Notes: generated by a model not told the origin, from the letters alone. A DNA stretch of 41,047 nucleotides from an uncultured Oscillospiraceae bacterium (GCA_910584715.1 CAJUAN010000022.1:1-41047), one strand, 5' to 3'; counted from the stretch's first letter, positions 16,313 through 24,780 are shown. Numbers and translations: made by a program.

Positions 16313-16750
16313 GCCGCTGCATTTCTTTTTCAGCCTTTCCCGCAACATTTCATATCTAAGCTTCTTTTCCTCTTTCGCAAAATGAACCTCTCTGAACTGT
16401 TCGGGATTATTCTCATAAACAAGATCCTTTGCTTTCTCCCCGAACTGCTCGCTTGTCAGGTCGAAGCAGCAGTCGCCTATAACATTGTAGCAATGAAAGT
16501 TCCCGCCCTCCATAGGAATCCCGTAAACCTTGCCGCCGAAAATATCCTGCGCTAAAAAAGCAGTTATGGAGCATTGTCCCTTTGTCATATTTTCCTTAGT
16601 CCACTCGCTGCGAAGTCTTGGGGCGCAGGTGTCGGCAGACCATATTTCCGACAAAGCATTGTACAGATCAATGGGTGAGGTTATAGACGGATAAATGTTG
16701 TTTATCGGTTTGGCATTTGCATTTTCCCAGCCGTAAAAATTATAATTCAT
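16310..16750 (-). CDS. YunG-like hypothetical protein
   Basis: The 146-aa cytosolic protein resembles the uncharacterised YunG family of Bacillus. It has LYNALSEIWSADTCAP, then EWTKENMTKGQCSITAFLAQDIFGGKVYGIPMEGGNFHCYNVIGDCCFDLTSEQF. The conserved Gln-Cys, His and Asp of these motifs are spaced as in small cysteine-peptidase-like folds, but no activity is established. The charged C-terminus ends in a Lys-rich run and may be cut short by a frameshift. The start codon has no good ribosome binding site and lies just after a long inverted repeat in its own leader. A consensus promoter is at 16896-16924. Confidence 0.7.
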   Translation of the reverse strand: MNYNFYGWENANAKPINNIYPSITSPIDLYNALSEIWSADTCAPRLRSEWTKENMTKGQCSITAFLAQDIFGGKVYGIPMEGGNFHCYNVIGDCCFDLTSEQFGEKAKDLVYENNPEQFREVHFAKEEKKLRYEMLRERLKKKCSG

Positions 16751-16761
16751 ATCATACTAAC

Positions 16762-16858
16762 TCACAATAAAAAGCGCACAAAAAATCAAGTGAAAATTTG
16801 AAAGGTTTTAACTTTTTTATATGATTTTTCTCCTGTACATTTTGCAAATTTATTGTGA
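16762..16858. repeat. Nested inverted repeat in the leader of the YunG-like gene
   Basis: TCACAATAAA (16762-16771) is perfectly inverted as TTTATTGTGA (16849-16858). Inside, AAAAATCA (16781-16788) is inverted as TGATTTTT (16822-16829). The 97-base A/T-rich unit has the look of a small MITE-like insertion or a regulatory hairpin. Copy number elsewhere is unknown. Confidence 0.5.
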
Positions 16859-16895
16859 ATTAGGATCATCACCTCGCAAAATATTTTTGTTTCTA

Positions 16896-16924
16896 ATTGT
16901 ACCATACTTTTACTAACAAGTCAA
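16896..16924 (-). promoter_or_regulatory. SigA promoter for the YunG-like gene
   Basis: Minus strand TTGACT (16919-16924), 17 bases, TACAAT (16896-16901). The predicted leader of about 140 bases contains the whole nested inverted repeat. Confidence 0.65.
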
Positions 16925-17006
16925 CCTCCCTATAAAATACGGTAATATTTGTGGGAATAACGGTTTTGCTTTGCTATTTTTACCGATAGATTTTTGCTGT
17001 GAAAAT

Positions 17007-17015
17007 TGGTATAAT
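17007..17015 (+). promoter_or_regulatory. Extended -10 element upstream of the regulator remnant
   Basis: TGGTATAAT fits the extended -10 pattern TGnTATAAT; no good -35 is seen. It may be the old promoter of the broken regulator gene at 17098-17306. Confidence 0.3.
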
Positions 17016-17097
17016 ATTTTTAGAAACTGTGCGGAAAGGAACGGCTTTGGCTTCTCCTGCGTTTTGTTTTTATGCATGTTTTTAACTAATTATATGA

Positions 17098-17306
17098 TTT
17101 TACAACTACACCGTTCGAATCAGTGTGGATTTGACAAGCAGGCAAATGTTCCTTTGCATCTGTAAATTTTTTGGCGTTGAACCAAAAGATTTTTCAAGTA
17201 AAACGTCATAGGTCCGACTGTATTGAATGACGCTATAACAGTTTTCAAGTTCCTTTATCCGAATAAGCTTGAATTATTGACATCCCTTGCAAAGGAAATG
17301 AAATAA
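17098..17306 (+). pseudogene. Broken XRE-type helix-turn-helix regulator (C-terminal remnant)
   Basis: Two overlapping frames together recall the C-terminal half of a short XRE-family regulator. Frame 1 reads DLTSRQMFLCICKFFGVEPKDFSSKTS and stops near 17210. Another frame then reads IGPTVLNDAITVFKFLYPNK and LELLTSLAKEMK, stopping at 17304-17306. In intact relatives these blocks are contiguous (…ICEYFGITPKEFF… then …LELILSLIK). An N-terminal DNA-binding helix-turn-helix is not found upstream. An intrinsic terminator follows the final stop directly, as expected for a real gene end. I infer a decayed gene with at least one frameshift and a lost 5' part. Confidence 0.5.
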
Positions 17307-17336
17307 GGCGGTTCGTGCGGAGCCGTCTTTTCTTTA
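17303..17336 (+). terminator. Terminator after the regulator remnant
   Basis: AAGGCGGTTC pairs with GAGCCGTCTT (with G-U pairs) around a short loop, followed by TTCTTT. Confidence 0.65.
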
Positions 17337-17368
17337 TACGAAACAACGCATAAAAACGTGTCGAAGAA

Positions 17369-17397
17369 TTGACTAATCATGCAAATTATGGTACAAT
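17369..17397 (+). promoter_or_regulatory. SigA promoter of the hsd locus
   Basis: TTGACT (17369-17374), 17 bases, TACAAT (17392-17397), 43 bases before the hsdM start codon. Confidence 0.8.
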
Positions 17398-17440
17398 AAA
17401 ACAAATAATATTACACAAATATCTGCGCGGAGGGTGCAAA

Positions 17441-18976
17441 ATGATCACGGGTGCAATTAAAAATAAAATAGATAAAATCTGGACGGACATATGGGCGGGT
17501 GGCATTACAGAGCCGCTTACTGTTATTAAACAGCTTTCATACCTTATGTTCATTCGCTCGCTTGACGAAAAGGAGCTTGAAAGTGAAGAATTTGCAAATG
17601 TGACAGGCGGAACAGCCGGTCATATTTTCCCGCAGTCGGAGGCGGGGCAGTCTATGCGATGGAGCAAGTTCAAAAACAGGGATTCCAGAGAAATATTTGA
17701 AATAATCTCTCTGCGGGCGTTTCCCGCTGTCAGGAAAATGAAGTATGGCAGGATTCCCGACTTTAACGAAAAAGGCGAGCTTATTGAGATACCCGACCGA
17801 GACGGCGTCGAAACCGCACAGACTGCCTTTACCCGATATATGGAGAACGCGACGTTCGTTATCCCAAGCCCGCAGGTACTGCAAAAAATTATTACGGGAC
17901 TGGACGAATTGTACGAACAGGATATTTCCGACCTTGATATGCAGGGCGATCTGTACGAATATATGTTGGGTAAGCTTTCGACGGCGGGTCAGAACGGTCA
18001 GTTTCGTACGCCTAAGCACATACGCGAAATGATGGTGGAGCTTATCGCTCCCGCTCCCGACGACCTTATCTGTGACCCTGCCTGCGGTACGGCGGGATTT
18101 TTGGTGTCGGCCGCGGAGTACATAAGAAAACATTATGAGGACGCTATGACCCCCGAACAATGGCAGAATTTCGGTACAAAAACATTTACGGGCTATGACA
18201 CGGATCATAATATGCTGCAAATATCGGCTATGAATCTTATGCTGCACTCTATCACAAACCCCGATATAAATTATAAGGACAGTCTTTCGAAAGAAAACGG
18301 CGTAAGCGGCAGATACACGGTATGCCTTGCAAATCCGCCGTTTAAGGGCACTGTTGACGCGGAAAGCATTAACGATAACCTCAAAGCCGTTACCAACACC
18401 AAAAAAACAGAGCTGCTTTTTATTGCTCTGTTTCTGCGGTTGCTCCAAAAGGGCGGACGGTGCGCCTGTATCGTTCCCGACGGGGTACTTTTCGGCGCGT
18501 CAAAGGCGCACACGGCTATCCGGAAGGAGCTTATTGAAAATCACAAGCTGCAAGCCGTTATTTCTATGCCCAGCGGCGTATTCAAGCCATATGCGGGAGT
18601 TTCCACGGCTGTGCTGGTTTTCGTAAAAACCGACGCGGGCGGTACGGATAATGTATGGTTTTACGATATGAGGGCGGACGGCTTTTCCCTTGACGACAAG
18701 CGGAACGAAGTCCCGGAGAACGATATTCCCGATATTATTGCGCGTTTCCGCAATCCAGAGGGTGAAACGGACAGAAAGCGCACCGAGCAAAGCTTTTTTG
18801 TACCTAAGTCCGAGATCGCGGAAAACGGCTATGACCTTTCAATAAATAAGTATAAGCAGACCGAATACGAGGCTGTGGAATACCCGCCGGCAAGCGAGAT
18901 TTTGGCTGATATTGAGGGGCTTTATAAGGAACTTGGCGGGGTGTTGGAGGAGTTGGGGGGATTGTTGAATGAGTAA
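17441..18976 (+). CDS. hsdM: Type I restriction-modification DNA methyltransferase subunit M
   Basis: The 511-aa protein is the adenine-N6 methyltransferase subunit of a type I system. The N-terminal helical HsdM domain is IKNKIDKIWTDIWAGGITEPLTVIKQLSYLMFIRSLDEKE. The SAM-binding motif DPACGTAGF is at about 212 and the catalytic NPPF at 298-301. GQFRTPKHIREMMVELI is the usual lead-in to the methyltransferase domain. The reading frame is open from 17369, but that start overlaps the promoter; ATG at 17441 has GGAGGGTG 5 bases upstream. It overlaps hsdS by 8 bases, so the two subunits are translationally coupled. Confidence 0.96.
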   Translation: MITGAIKNKIDKIWTDIWAGGITEPLTVIKQLSYLMFIRSLDEKELESEEFANVTGGTAGHIFPQSEAGQSMRWSKFKNRDSREIFEIISLRAFPAVRKMKYGRIPDFNEKGELIEIPDRDGVETAQTAFTRYMENATFVIPSPQVLQKIITGLDELYEQDISDLDMQGDLYEYMLGKLSTAGQNGQFRTPKHIREMMVELIAPAPDDLICDPACGTAGFLVSAAEYIRKHYEDAMTPEQWQNFGTKTFTGYDTDHNMLQISAMNLMLHSITNPDINYKDSLSKENGVSGRYTVCLANPPFKGTVDAESINDNLKAVTNTKKTELLFIALFLRLLQKGGRCACIVPDGVLFGASKAHTAIRKELIENHKLQAVISMPSGVFKPYAGVSTAVLVFVKTDAGGTDNVWFYDMRADGFSLDDKRNEVPENDIPDIIARFRNPEGETDRKRTEQSFFVPKSEIAENGYDLSINKYKQTEYEAVEYPPASEILADIEGLYKELGGVLEELGGLLNE

Positions 18977-20072
18977 AGTTCAACTTAAGGATATTGCTTC
19001 ATTTTCAAAGGGAAGTCAAATAAACGGAGATAAACTTATTAAAAATGGAGCATATGACTACTTAAATGGTGGCATTAGCCCGTCGGGAAAATGGAATGAA
19101 TATAACGTTTTAGGAGATTCAATAACAATTAGTGAAGGAGGTAATTCCTGTGGTTATGTAAATTATATGGTTAATCCTTTTTGGTGTGGTGCACATTGCT
19201 ATTATCTTTTTGATTTAAAATGCAATAAAAAATATTTGTATTATGCCTTGAAAAGTCAACAAGAAAAGATAATGAAACTTCGTTCAGGTGCATGTATGCC
19301 AAATATAAAAAAGTCAGATATAGGAAATTTTGTTTTTGAATTTGACGGGGATATAAATTTTCAAAAGCAAATTGCCGAAAACCTTGACAAAGTAACCCGC
19401 ACAATAGAACTATGCAACGCTATCCTTGAAAAGCTGGATCTGCTTGTTAAGGCGAGGTTTGTGGAGATGTTTGGGGATATTATTTATAATACTAAACAAT
19501 GGGATGTATATGTTTTTTCTGACATTACTACATCAAGGCTTGGTAAAATGCTTGATACCAAACACCAAACAGGTAATTCATCGTTTCCATATTTAGCAAA
19601 TTTTAATGTTCAGTGGTTCAGGTTTGAACTGAATAATTTGAATAAAATGGACTTTGATAAAAAAGAACAAAAAGAATTTGATTTAAAAGATGGCGATTTG
19701 CTTGTATGTGAGGGGGGTGAAATAGGTCGTTGTGCAATTTGGCATAATAATATTAAACCTTGTTATTTTCAAAAGGCATTACATCGTGTGCGTTGCAAAA
19801 AAGAATATGTACTACCTATATACTTGGCGTGGTGGTTTAAATTTAATTGCGATAATAATGGATTTGGGGAGATAGAGGGTGCAAAAGCAACAATTGCTCA
19901 CTTGCCTGGAGCAAAGCTAAAAAAACTTAACGTTGTTGTTCCCCCACTTCAAATTCAAAATCAATTCGCCGACTTCGTAACCCAAATCGAGAAAACAAAA
20001 TCAAAAGTAAAACAAACCCTTGAAAAAGCTGAAACGCTGAAAAAGGCGTTGATGCAGAAGTATTTTGGCTGA
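18969..20072 (+). CDS. hsdS: Type I restriction-modification specificity subunit S
   Basis: The 367-aa protein sets the DNA target. It has two target-recognition domains (about 1-125 and 175-325), each followed by a helical conserved spacer: QKQIAENLDKVTRTIELCNAILEKLDLLVKARFVEMFGD and QNQFADFVTQIEKTKSKVKQTLEKAETLKKALMQKYFG. Recognition-domain sequence is clearly richer in A/T than hsdM and hsdR, the pattern expected when these domains are exchanged by recombination. No second or partial hsdS and no recombinase is seen nearby, so phase-variable shuffling is not supported here. The target sequence cannot be predicted by eye. Confidence 0.95.
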   Translation: MSKVQLKDIASFSKGSQINGDKLIKNGAYDYLNGGISPSGKWNEYNVLGDSITISEGGNSCGYVNYMVNPFWCGAHCYYLFDLKCNKKYLYYALKSQQEKIMKLRSGACMPNIKKSDIGNFVFEFDGDINFQKQIAENLDKVTRTIELCNAILEKLDLLVKARFVEMFGDIIYNTKQWDVYVFSDITTSRLGKMLDTKHQTGNSSFPYLANFNVQWFRFELNNLNKMDFDKKEQKEFDLKDGDLLVCEGGEIGRCAIWHNNIKPCYFQKALHRVRCKKEYVLPIYLAWWFKFNCDNNGFGEIEGAKATIAHLPGAKLKKLNVVVPPLQIQNQFADFVTQIEKTKSKVKQTLEKAETLKKALMQKYFG

Positions 20073-20102
20073 AAATTGCACGAAAATTGTATTTTTATTT
20101 TA

Positions 20103-20131
20103 TTGCTGTGCGAGCTTGACTGTGATATAAT
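20103..20131 (+). promoter_or_regulatory. Internal SigA promoter between hsdS and the small gene
   Basis: TTGCTG (20103-20108), 17 bases, TATAAT (20126-20131), 22 bases before the ATG of the 63-aa gene. It would drive the small gene and hsdR separately from hsdM/hsdS. Confidence 0.65.
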
Positions 20132-20153
20132 AAATTTTAGAGGAGTGTTTTAA

Positions 20154-20345
20154 ATGGATAATTTTGAATGGAAGATAACTGTTGACCCAAAAGACAAATA
20201 TAATAAAGCCAAAAAGGATATACTTCAAGCACAAAAATCTTTTAATGACTTGGATTATGCACAACAACAGCAGCTTGTATACGAATTAATTGGTGCAGAA
20301 AAGTTAAATTGGCTTATTAATTCTATACAACAATTACAAAAATAA
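20154..20345 (+). CDS. Small helical protein inside the hsd locus, unknown
   Basis: The 63-aa product is acidic/basic mixed and Gln-rich (NKAKKDILQAQKSFNDLDYAQ, then LVYELIGAEKLNWLINSIQQLQK), with no cysteine pair or membrane segment. AGAGGAG lies 9 bases before the ATG and a consensus promoter just upstream, so expression is well supported. It sits between hsdS and hsdR. I do not recognise a family. A regulator of restriction or a passenger gene are both possible. Confidence 0.7.
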   Translation: MDNFEWKITVDPKDKYNKAKKDILQAQKSFNDLDYAQQQQLVYELIGAEKLNWLINSIQQLQK

Positions 20346-20372
20346 AACAGCAATTGTAAGGAGGGTGAAATT

Positions 20373-23201
20373 ATGCCAAACTTTGATTCCCTAAAAAGCA
20401 TTTCCTCCGCTGCGGACTTATCCGAATTTCAAACAAGAAAAATTTATATTGACGCTAGTCTGAAGCTTATGGGCTGGCGGTTTGACGGCGTTCAGGCGGA
20501 CGTCCGCGAGGAATACGAGGTAACCGATATGAACGGCGTGCAGGGGCAAAAAGGCTATGCGGACTATGTGCTTTTCGGACGCGACGGTCTCCCTCTTGCC
20601 GTTATAGAAGCCAAGCGCACAAGCAAAGACCCCAACAGCGGCAGGAAACAGGCTATGCTGTATGCCGACTGCTTGGAGCGCAAATTCGGGCGCAGACCTA
20701 TGATGTTCACCTCCAACGGCTTTGAGACATATTTCTGGGACGACCTTTCCTCTCCCCAAAGAAAGGTCAGCGGTTTTTTTACCAAGTCCGACCTTGAAAA
20801 GCTTATGAACCGCAGGGAGACCCGCAAAAAGCTGAATACGGTTCCAATAAGCGACAAGATTACAGACCGGTACTATCAGAAAGAAGCTATACGCGCGGTT
20901 TGCGGACATATTGAACAGGGATTCCGCAAGGCTCTGCTTGTTATGGCGACGGGTACGGGCAAAACGCGGACGGCTTCCAGTCTTACAGACGTGCTCAGCC
21001 GCGGCGGGTATATCACTAATGTCCTTTTTCTTGCGGACAGAACCGCTCTCGTAAAACAGGCTAAAGGCGATTTCAAAAATTATCTTCCCGATATGTCCCT
21101 GTGCAACCTGTGCAGCAACAAGGACGACAAAAATGCGCGGATTGTTTTCTCCACATACCCGACTATACTGAACGCTATTAATACCGCTAAAACAGAGGAC
21201 GGCGTCCCGCTGTTTTCTCCCGCCCACTTTGATATGATAATCGTTGATGAAAGTCACAGAAGCATATTTAAAAAATACCGGGCTATTTTTGAGTATTTCG
21301 ACGCAATTACGGTAGGTCTTACCGCAACGCCCAAAACCGATGTTGACCGTAATACATACGACTTTTTTGAAATGGAAAGCGGCATACCTACATATGCCTA
21401 CGATTATGAAACGGCGGTGTACTCAGATCATGTACTTGTGCCGTACTATAACTATGAGGTAACAACAAAATTTCTCGAAGATGGTATCGCGTATGACGAG
21501 CTTTCCGACGAGGATAAGGAGCGTTACGAGGAGGACTTTACAGAGGACGACGCTATGCCTGATTTTGTGCCGTCAGATGCAATGAACGAATTTGTTTTTA
21601 ACGAAGATACGGTGGACACGGTTCTTCAAGACCTTATGGAACGGGGGATCAAAACCGAGGGCGGCGACAGGATCGGAAAAACGATCATTTTTGCCGTGAA
21701 AAGAGAACACGCCGAATTTATTATTAAGAGATTCAACAAGCTTTATCCGCAGCATAAGGGTACGTTTGTGCAGCGTGTTACCTGCGAGGACAGTTACGCG
21801 CAAAGCATTATAGACGATTTTAAAATATCGAATAAGCCCCCGTATATTGCCGTTTCCGTGGATATGCTGGATACGGGAATAGACGTCCCCGAGTGCGTTA
21901 ATCTTGTATTTTTCAAGAAAGTGCGTTCAAAGACAAAATTCTGGCAAATGATAGGCAGGGGTACAAGACTTTGCAAAGGTCTGAACTGTACTGACCGGAT
22001 CGACGGAGAATACACCGATAAGCGCCGGTTTTTGATATTTGACTACTGTGGGAATTTTGAATTTTTCAGGGAAAATAAAAACGGTTACGAAGGTGCGGAA
22101 GCAAAGTCCCTTACCGAGAATATTTTCTGCAAACAGGTGAGACTGATATTCGGATTGCAGGAGAGCGCATTTTCCGATACAGCATACCGGGACTTCCGTA
22201 CAGCTTTGGCTGATAAATGTCATAACGATATTTCGGCGTTATCATATGATTTGGTATCGGTGCGTCTGAAAAAAGAATATGTGGAAAAATTCAATAAAGA
22301 GGACAGTTTTGCAGTACTGTCCGAAACGGATAAATACGAACTGACAACGCATATCGCGCCTTTGATCACCACTGAGGATACCGACGAATCTGCAAAGCGT
22401 TTTGATAATTTTATGTACGGAATTATGCTGGCAAATATGGAACATCTCCCCGCAATGAACCATATGAAAAAGCAGCTCTGCAATACAGCCTTGCTCCTTG
22501 AAAAAAAAGCAAATATTCCTCAGATACAGCAAAAAATACAGCTTATCAGGGATATCCGTACAGATGATTTTTGGCGGGATATAAGTATCCTTACCCTTGA
22601 AAAAATAAGATGCGAGCTACGTGATTTAATGCAGTTCCTTAATGACGGAAACAGTGTCCATAAAATTTTTACCGATCTTTTTGACCCTGTAATTGTGCAA
22701 AATGAGGGAGAAATTCTCGGGGAAGCGTACGATTTTGAGGATTATCGCAAAAAGGTAAACCGATACGTGGAAGAGCACAAAAACGACGAGGTTATATTCA
22801 AATTAAATCACAATATTCCACTTTCAAACAATGATTTTGAAGAGCTTGAAAGGATATTTACTCAAGAGCTTGGCGGTACCGACGATTACAAGCGCGAATA
22901 CGGCGACACGCCATTTGGTCTGCTTATACGCAAAATAGCAAAGCTCGACCACGAAAGCGCTATGGCGGCATTTTCGGATTTTATCAACGACGGTTCTCTT
23001 AATCAACAGCAGATAGCGTTTATACATAAAATAATTACTCACATTGAAAATAACGGATATATTGAAGATGTGAAGATACTTATGCAGCCGCCATTTGATA
23101 AGCCGTACAGCTTTATTAAAATGTTTGACCGTGAAACACAAATGGCTATAATTCGGACAATTGAAAGCATTAAGAATAACGCCTTGCAGGCTGCGGTGTA
23201 A
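20373..23201 (+). CDS. hsdR: Type I restriction endonuclease/translocase subunit R
   Basis: The 942-aa protein cuts unmodified DNA after ATP-driven translocation. The N-terminal nuclease has the PD-D/ExK pattern (YADYVLFGRDGLPLAVIEAKR). The SF2 motor has Walker A MATGTGKTRTA (Lys197), DESHRS (292-297), VGLTATP and the motif V-VI region DTGIDVPECVNLVFFKKVRSK and FWQMIGRGTRL. The C-terminal part resembles the EcoEI-type R domain that binds the M2S methylase. Length is normal and all motifs are intact, so the system looks functional. GGAGG is 9 bases before the ATG. Confidence 0.96.
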   Translation: MPNFDSLKSISSAADLSEFQTRKIYIDASLKLMGWRFDGVQADVREEYEVTDMNGVQGQKGYADYVLFGRDGLPLAVIEAKRTSKDPNSGRKQAMLYADCLERKFGRRPMMFTSNGFETYFWDDLSSPQRKVSGFFTKSDLEKLMNRRETRKKLNTVPISDKITDRYYQKEAIRAVCGHIEQGFRKALLVMATGTGKTRTASSLTDVLSRGGYITNVLFLADRTALVKQAKGDFKNYLPDMSLCNLCSNKDDKNARIVFSTYPTILNAINTAKTEDGVPLFSPAHFDMIIVDESHRSIFKKYRAIFEYFDAITVGLTATPKTDVDRNTYDFFEMESGIPTYAYDYETAVYSDHVLVPYYNYEVTTKFLEDGIAYDELSDEDKERYEEDFTEDDAMPDFVPSDAMNEFVFNEDTVDTVLQDLMERGIKTEGGDRIGKTIIFAVKREHAEFIIKRFNKLYPQHKGTFVQRVTCEDSYAQSIIDDFKISNKPPYIAVSVDMLDTGIDVPECVNLVFFKKVRSKTKFWQMIGRGTRLCKGLNCTDRIDGEYTDKRRFLIFDYCGNFEFFRENKNGYEGAEAKSLTENIFCKQVRLIFGLQESAFSDTAYRDFRTALADKCHNDISALSYDLVSVRLKKEYVEKFNKEDSFAVLSETDKYELTTHIAPLITTEDTDESAKRFDNFMYGIMLANMEHLPAMNHMKKQLCNTALLLEKKANIPQIQQKIQLIRDIRTDDFWRDISILTLEKIRCELRDLMQFLNDGNSVHKIFTDLFDPVIVQNEGEILGEAYDFEDYRKKVNRYVEEHKNDEVIFKLNHNIPLSNNDFEELERIFTQELGGTDDYKREYGDTPFGLLIRKIAKLDHESAMAAFSDFINDGSLNQQQIAFIHKIITHIENNGYIEDVKILMQPPFDKPYSFIKMFDRETQMAIIRTIESIKNNALQAAV

Positions 23202-23240
23202 TACCAAATACAATATAAAAATAATTCAAAACACAATAAA

Positions 23241-23274
23241 GGCGGTATCTTTTGCGATTCCGCCTCTTCGTTTT
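23241..23274 (+). terminator. hsd locus terminator
   Basis: GGCGG-TATC and GATT-CCGCC form a stem (one mismatch) followed by TCTTCGTTTT, 40 bases after hsdR. Confidence 0.75.
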
Positions 23275-23598
23275 AGGCGCTTATATTTGCAGGAGTTTCA
23301 AGATCACGTTTCATTAAGGCAAATCAGAGAACCGTCTTTAGCGCCGTTTGCAAGATTGCTCCTTTCCGCGGATATCAGAGCGGCGGCTATATTAAGCAAA
23401 TATGTTATTGTATATTTTATGCCGGTCAGGTATAAAAATGAGAAAACACATCAGCCTTTCTAAAGCTGTTAAGAGGCGTTCTCAGACAAACTGTATAATC
23501 CATAAAAACAATTATGGCAGCAAAAAGTACAACGCTAAAAAAATTATTCTATATCTTAATACGCGCGTTTAGCCTCGGTTCGGAGGACTTAAATCCCG
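23275..23598. other. Gene-free stretch after the hsd locus
   Basis: No recognisable gene. A 44-codon, very basic open frame starts at the ATG near 23438 but has only a weak AGG upstream and no known similarity. No repeat of the tRNA-Leu 3' end was found here. Confidence 0.3.
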
Positions 23599-23634
23599 GG
23601 TTTTACAAAAATATATAAAAAAATTTGTAAAACC
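23599..23634. repeat. 11-bp perfect inverted repeat upstream of the GntR gene
   Basis: GGTTTTACAAA (23599-23609) and TTTGTAAAACC (23624-23634) flank an A/T-rich spacer immediately before the -35 box. It may be an upstream binding site or a weak terminator. Confidence 0.5.
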
Positions 23635-23665
23635 ACTTGACAAATGACAAGTATTAATGTACAAT
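23635..23665 (+). promoter_or_regulatory. Promoter and dyad operator of the GntR-ABC operon
   Basis: TTGACA (23637-23642), 17 bases, TACAAT (23660-23665). The dyad ACTTGACAAATGACAAGT (23635-23652) is palindromic at 14 of 18 positions and covers the -35, as expected for autorepression by a GntR-type repressor. Confidence 0.7.
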
Positions 23666-23701
23666 TGTATTAAGATAATAATACAGAAGGAGGGAGACTT
23701 A

Positions 23702-24088
23702 ATGCCTTGGAATTTTAATTCAACTACGCCGATATATATCCAGATAATAGAGCACATAAAAATGAGCGTTGCAGTCGGCGACTACAGGGCAGGAGATAAG
23801 CTTTTGTCCGTGCGGGAGCTTGCCGCCGAAGCGGAGGTAAATCCCAATACCATGCAGAAAGCGCTTTCCGAGCTTGAACGGGAGGGACTGCTTTACACCC
23901 AGCGAACGTCTGGAAGATTTATTACCGAGGATACGGAAGTGATAGCAAGCCTGCGTGAACAGCTTGCCGCGGAGCATCTGGACGCGTTCCTGAAAAAAAT
24001 GAACAGGCTGGGTTATACGCCCGACGAAGCCGTGGAGCTTCTGGGCAGGTATATTTCGGAAACAAGCAGCGAAAGAGGGGGAAAATAA
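23702..24088 (+). CDS. GntR-family (YtrA-type) transcriptional regulator
   Basis: The 128-aa protein has an N-terminal winged helix (PIYIQIIEHIKMSVAVGDYRAGDKLLSVRELAAEAEVNPNTMQKALSELEREGLLYTQRTSGRFI) and a short helical C-terminus, the layout of the YtrA subfamily, which represses adjacent ABC transporter genes. ATG at 23702 follows AGGAGGG; an upstream in-frame ATG lies in the promoter and is not used. Its stop overlaps the ATPase start as TAATG. Confidence 0.93.
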   Translation: MPWNFNSTTPIYIQIIEHIKMSVAVGDYRAGDKLLSVRELAAEAEVNPNTMQKALSELEREGLLYTQRTSGRFITEDTEVIASLREQLAAEHLDAFLKKMNRLGYTPDEAVELLGRYISETSSERGGK

Positions 24089-24780
24089 TGCTTATAGAGT
24101 GCAGAAATCTTAACAAGAATTTCGGCGGCAAAACCGCTCTCAAGGACGTAACTCTTAATGTGGAGAGCGGAAAAATAATCGGACTTTTAGGTCCCAACGG
24201 AAGCGGCAAGACCACGCTGATAAAGATACTCAGCGGGATACTTACTCCAAGCGGCGGCGAGGCGTTGATTTCGGGGAAGTCCATCGGTATCGAGACCAAG
24301 AAGATAGTTTCCTATCTTCCCGAAAGGACTTATCTTAACGAGTGGATGAGCGTAAGACAGGCAGTAAGCTTCTTTTCGGACTTCTATGCCGACTTCAGCA
24401 GCGAGACCGCTTACGATATGCTTGAGCGTCTTAACATAAATCCTGCCGAGAGACTTAAAACAATGTCCAAGGGTACCCGTGAAAAGGTGCAGCTTATACT
24501 TGTCATGAGCCGCAAAGCTGAGCTTTATCTGCTTGACGAACCGATCGGCGGCGTAGACCCCGCGGCGCGGGACTATATCCTGAAAACCATTCTCAGCAAC
24601 TACAGCGAGAACGCCTCCGTGGTCATATCCACTCACCTTATAAGCGATATCGAGCACGTCCTTGACGACGTTATCTTCATCAAATACGGCTCCGTAACGC
24701 TTCATTCCACCGTAGACGAAATAAGGGAGCAGCACGGGAAATCCGTGGACGCGCTTTTCAGGGAGGTGTTCGCATGTTAG
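24088..24780 (+). CDS. ABC transporter ATP-binding protein
   Basis: The 230-aa ATPase has Walker A GPNGSGKTT (35-43), Q-loop region SYLPERTYL, a divergent signature MSKGTREKVQL in place of LSGGQ, and Walker B LYLLDEPIGGVD, with the switch His in VVISTHL. It belongs to the YtrB/drug-efflux-like group that works with a separate permease. It overlaps both the GntR gene (1 base) and the permease gene (7 bases). Confidence 0.94.
   Translation: MLIECRNLNKNFGGKTALKDVTLNVESGKIIGLLGPNGSGKTTLIKILSGILTPSGGEALISGKSIGIETKKIVSYLPERTYLNEWMSVRQAVSFFSDFYADFSSETAYDMLERLNINPAERLKTMSKGTREKVQLILVMSRKAELYLLDEPIGGVDPAARDYILKTILSNYSENASVVISTHLISDIEHVLDDVIFIKYGSVTLHSTVDEIREQHGKSVDALFREVFAC

Noticed and set aside
16795..16880. 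27-codon minus-strand frame beginning after GAGGTG in the YunG-like leader
   Set aside because: The GAGGTG is only two bases from the ATG and the frame lies inside the nested inverted repeat; a leader peptide is possible but unsupported.
16971..17165. Plus-strand 64-codon frame
   Set aside because: It overlaps the extended -10 and the XRE remnant in another frame, and its Cys/Phe-rich sequence looks like translated A/T-rich noncoding DNA.
17369..17440. Upstream extension of hsdM to 17369
   Set aside because: The extension covers the TTGACT-17-TACAAT promoter; the ATG at 17441 has a proper ribosome binding site and fits the family start.
18969..20072. Phase-variable hsdS shuffling
   Set aside because: No second hsdS, inverted repeats or site-specific recombinase gene is found at the locus.
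23568..23605. GGACTTAAATCCCGGG resembling the tRNA-Leu anticodon arm after the hsd locus
   Set aside because: Only about a dozen bases match loosely, with no T-arm or acceptor 3' end, so it does not support an att repeat from tRNA-Leu.
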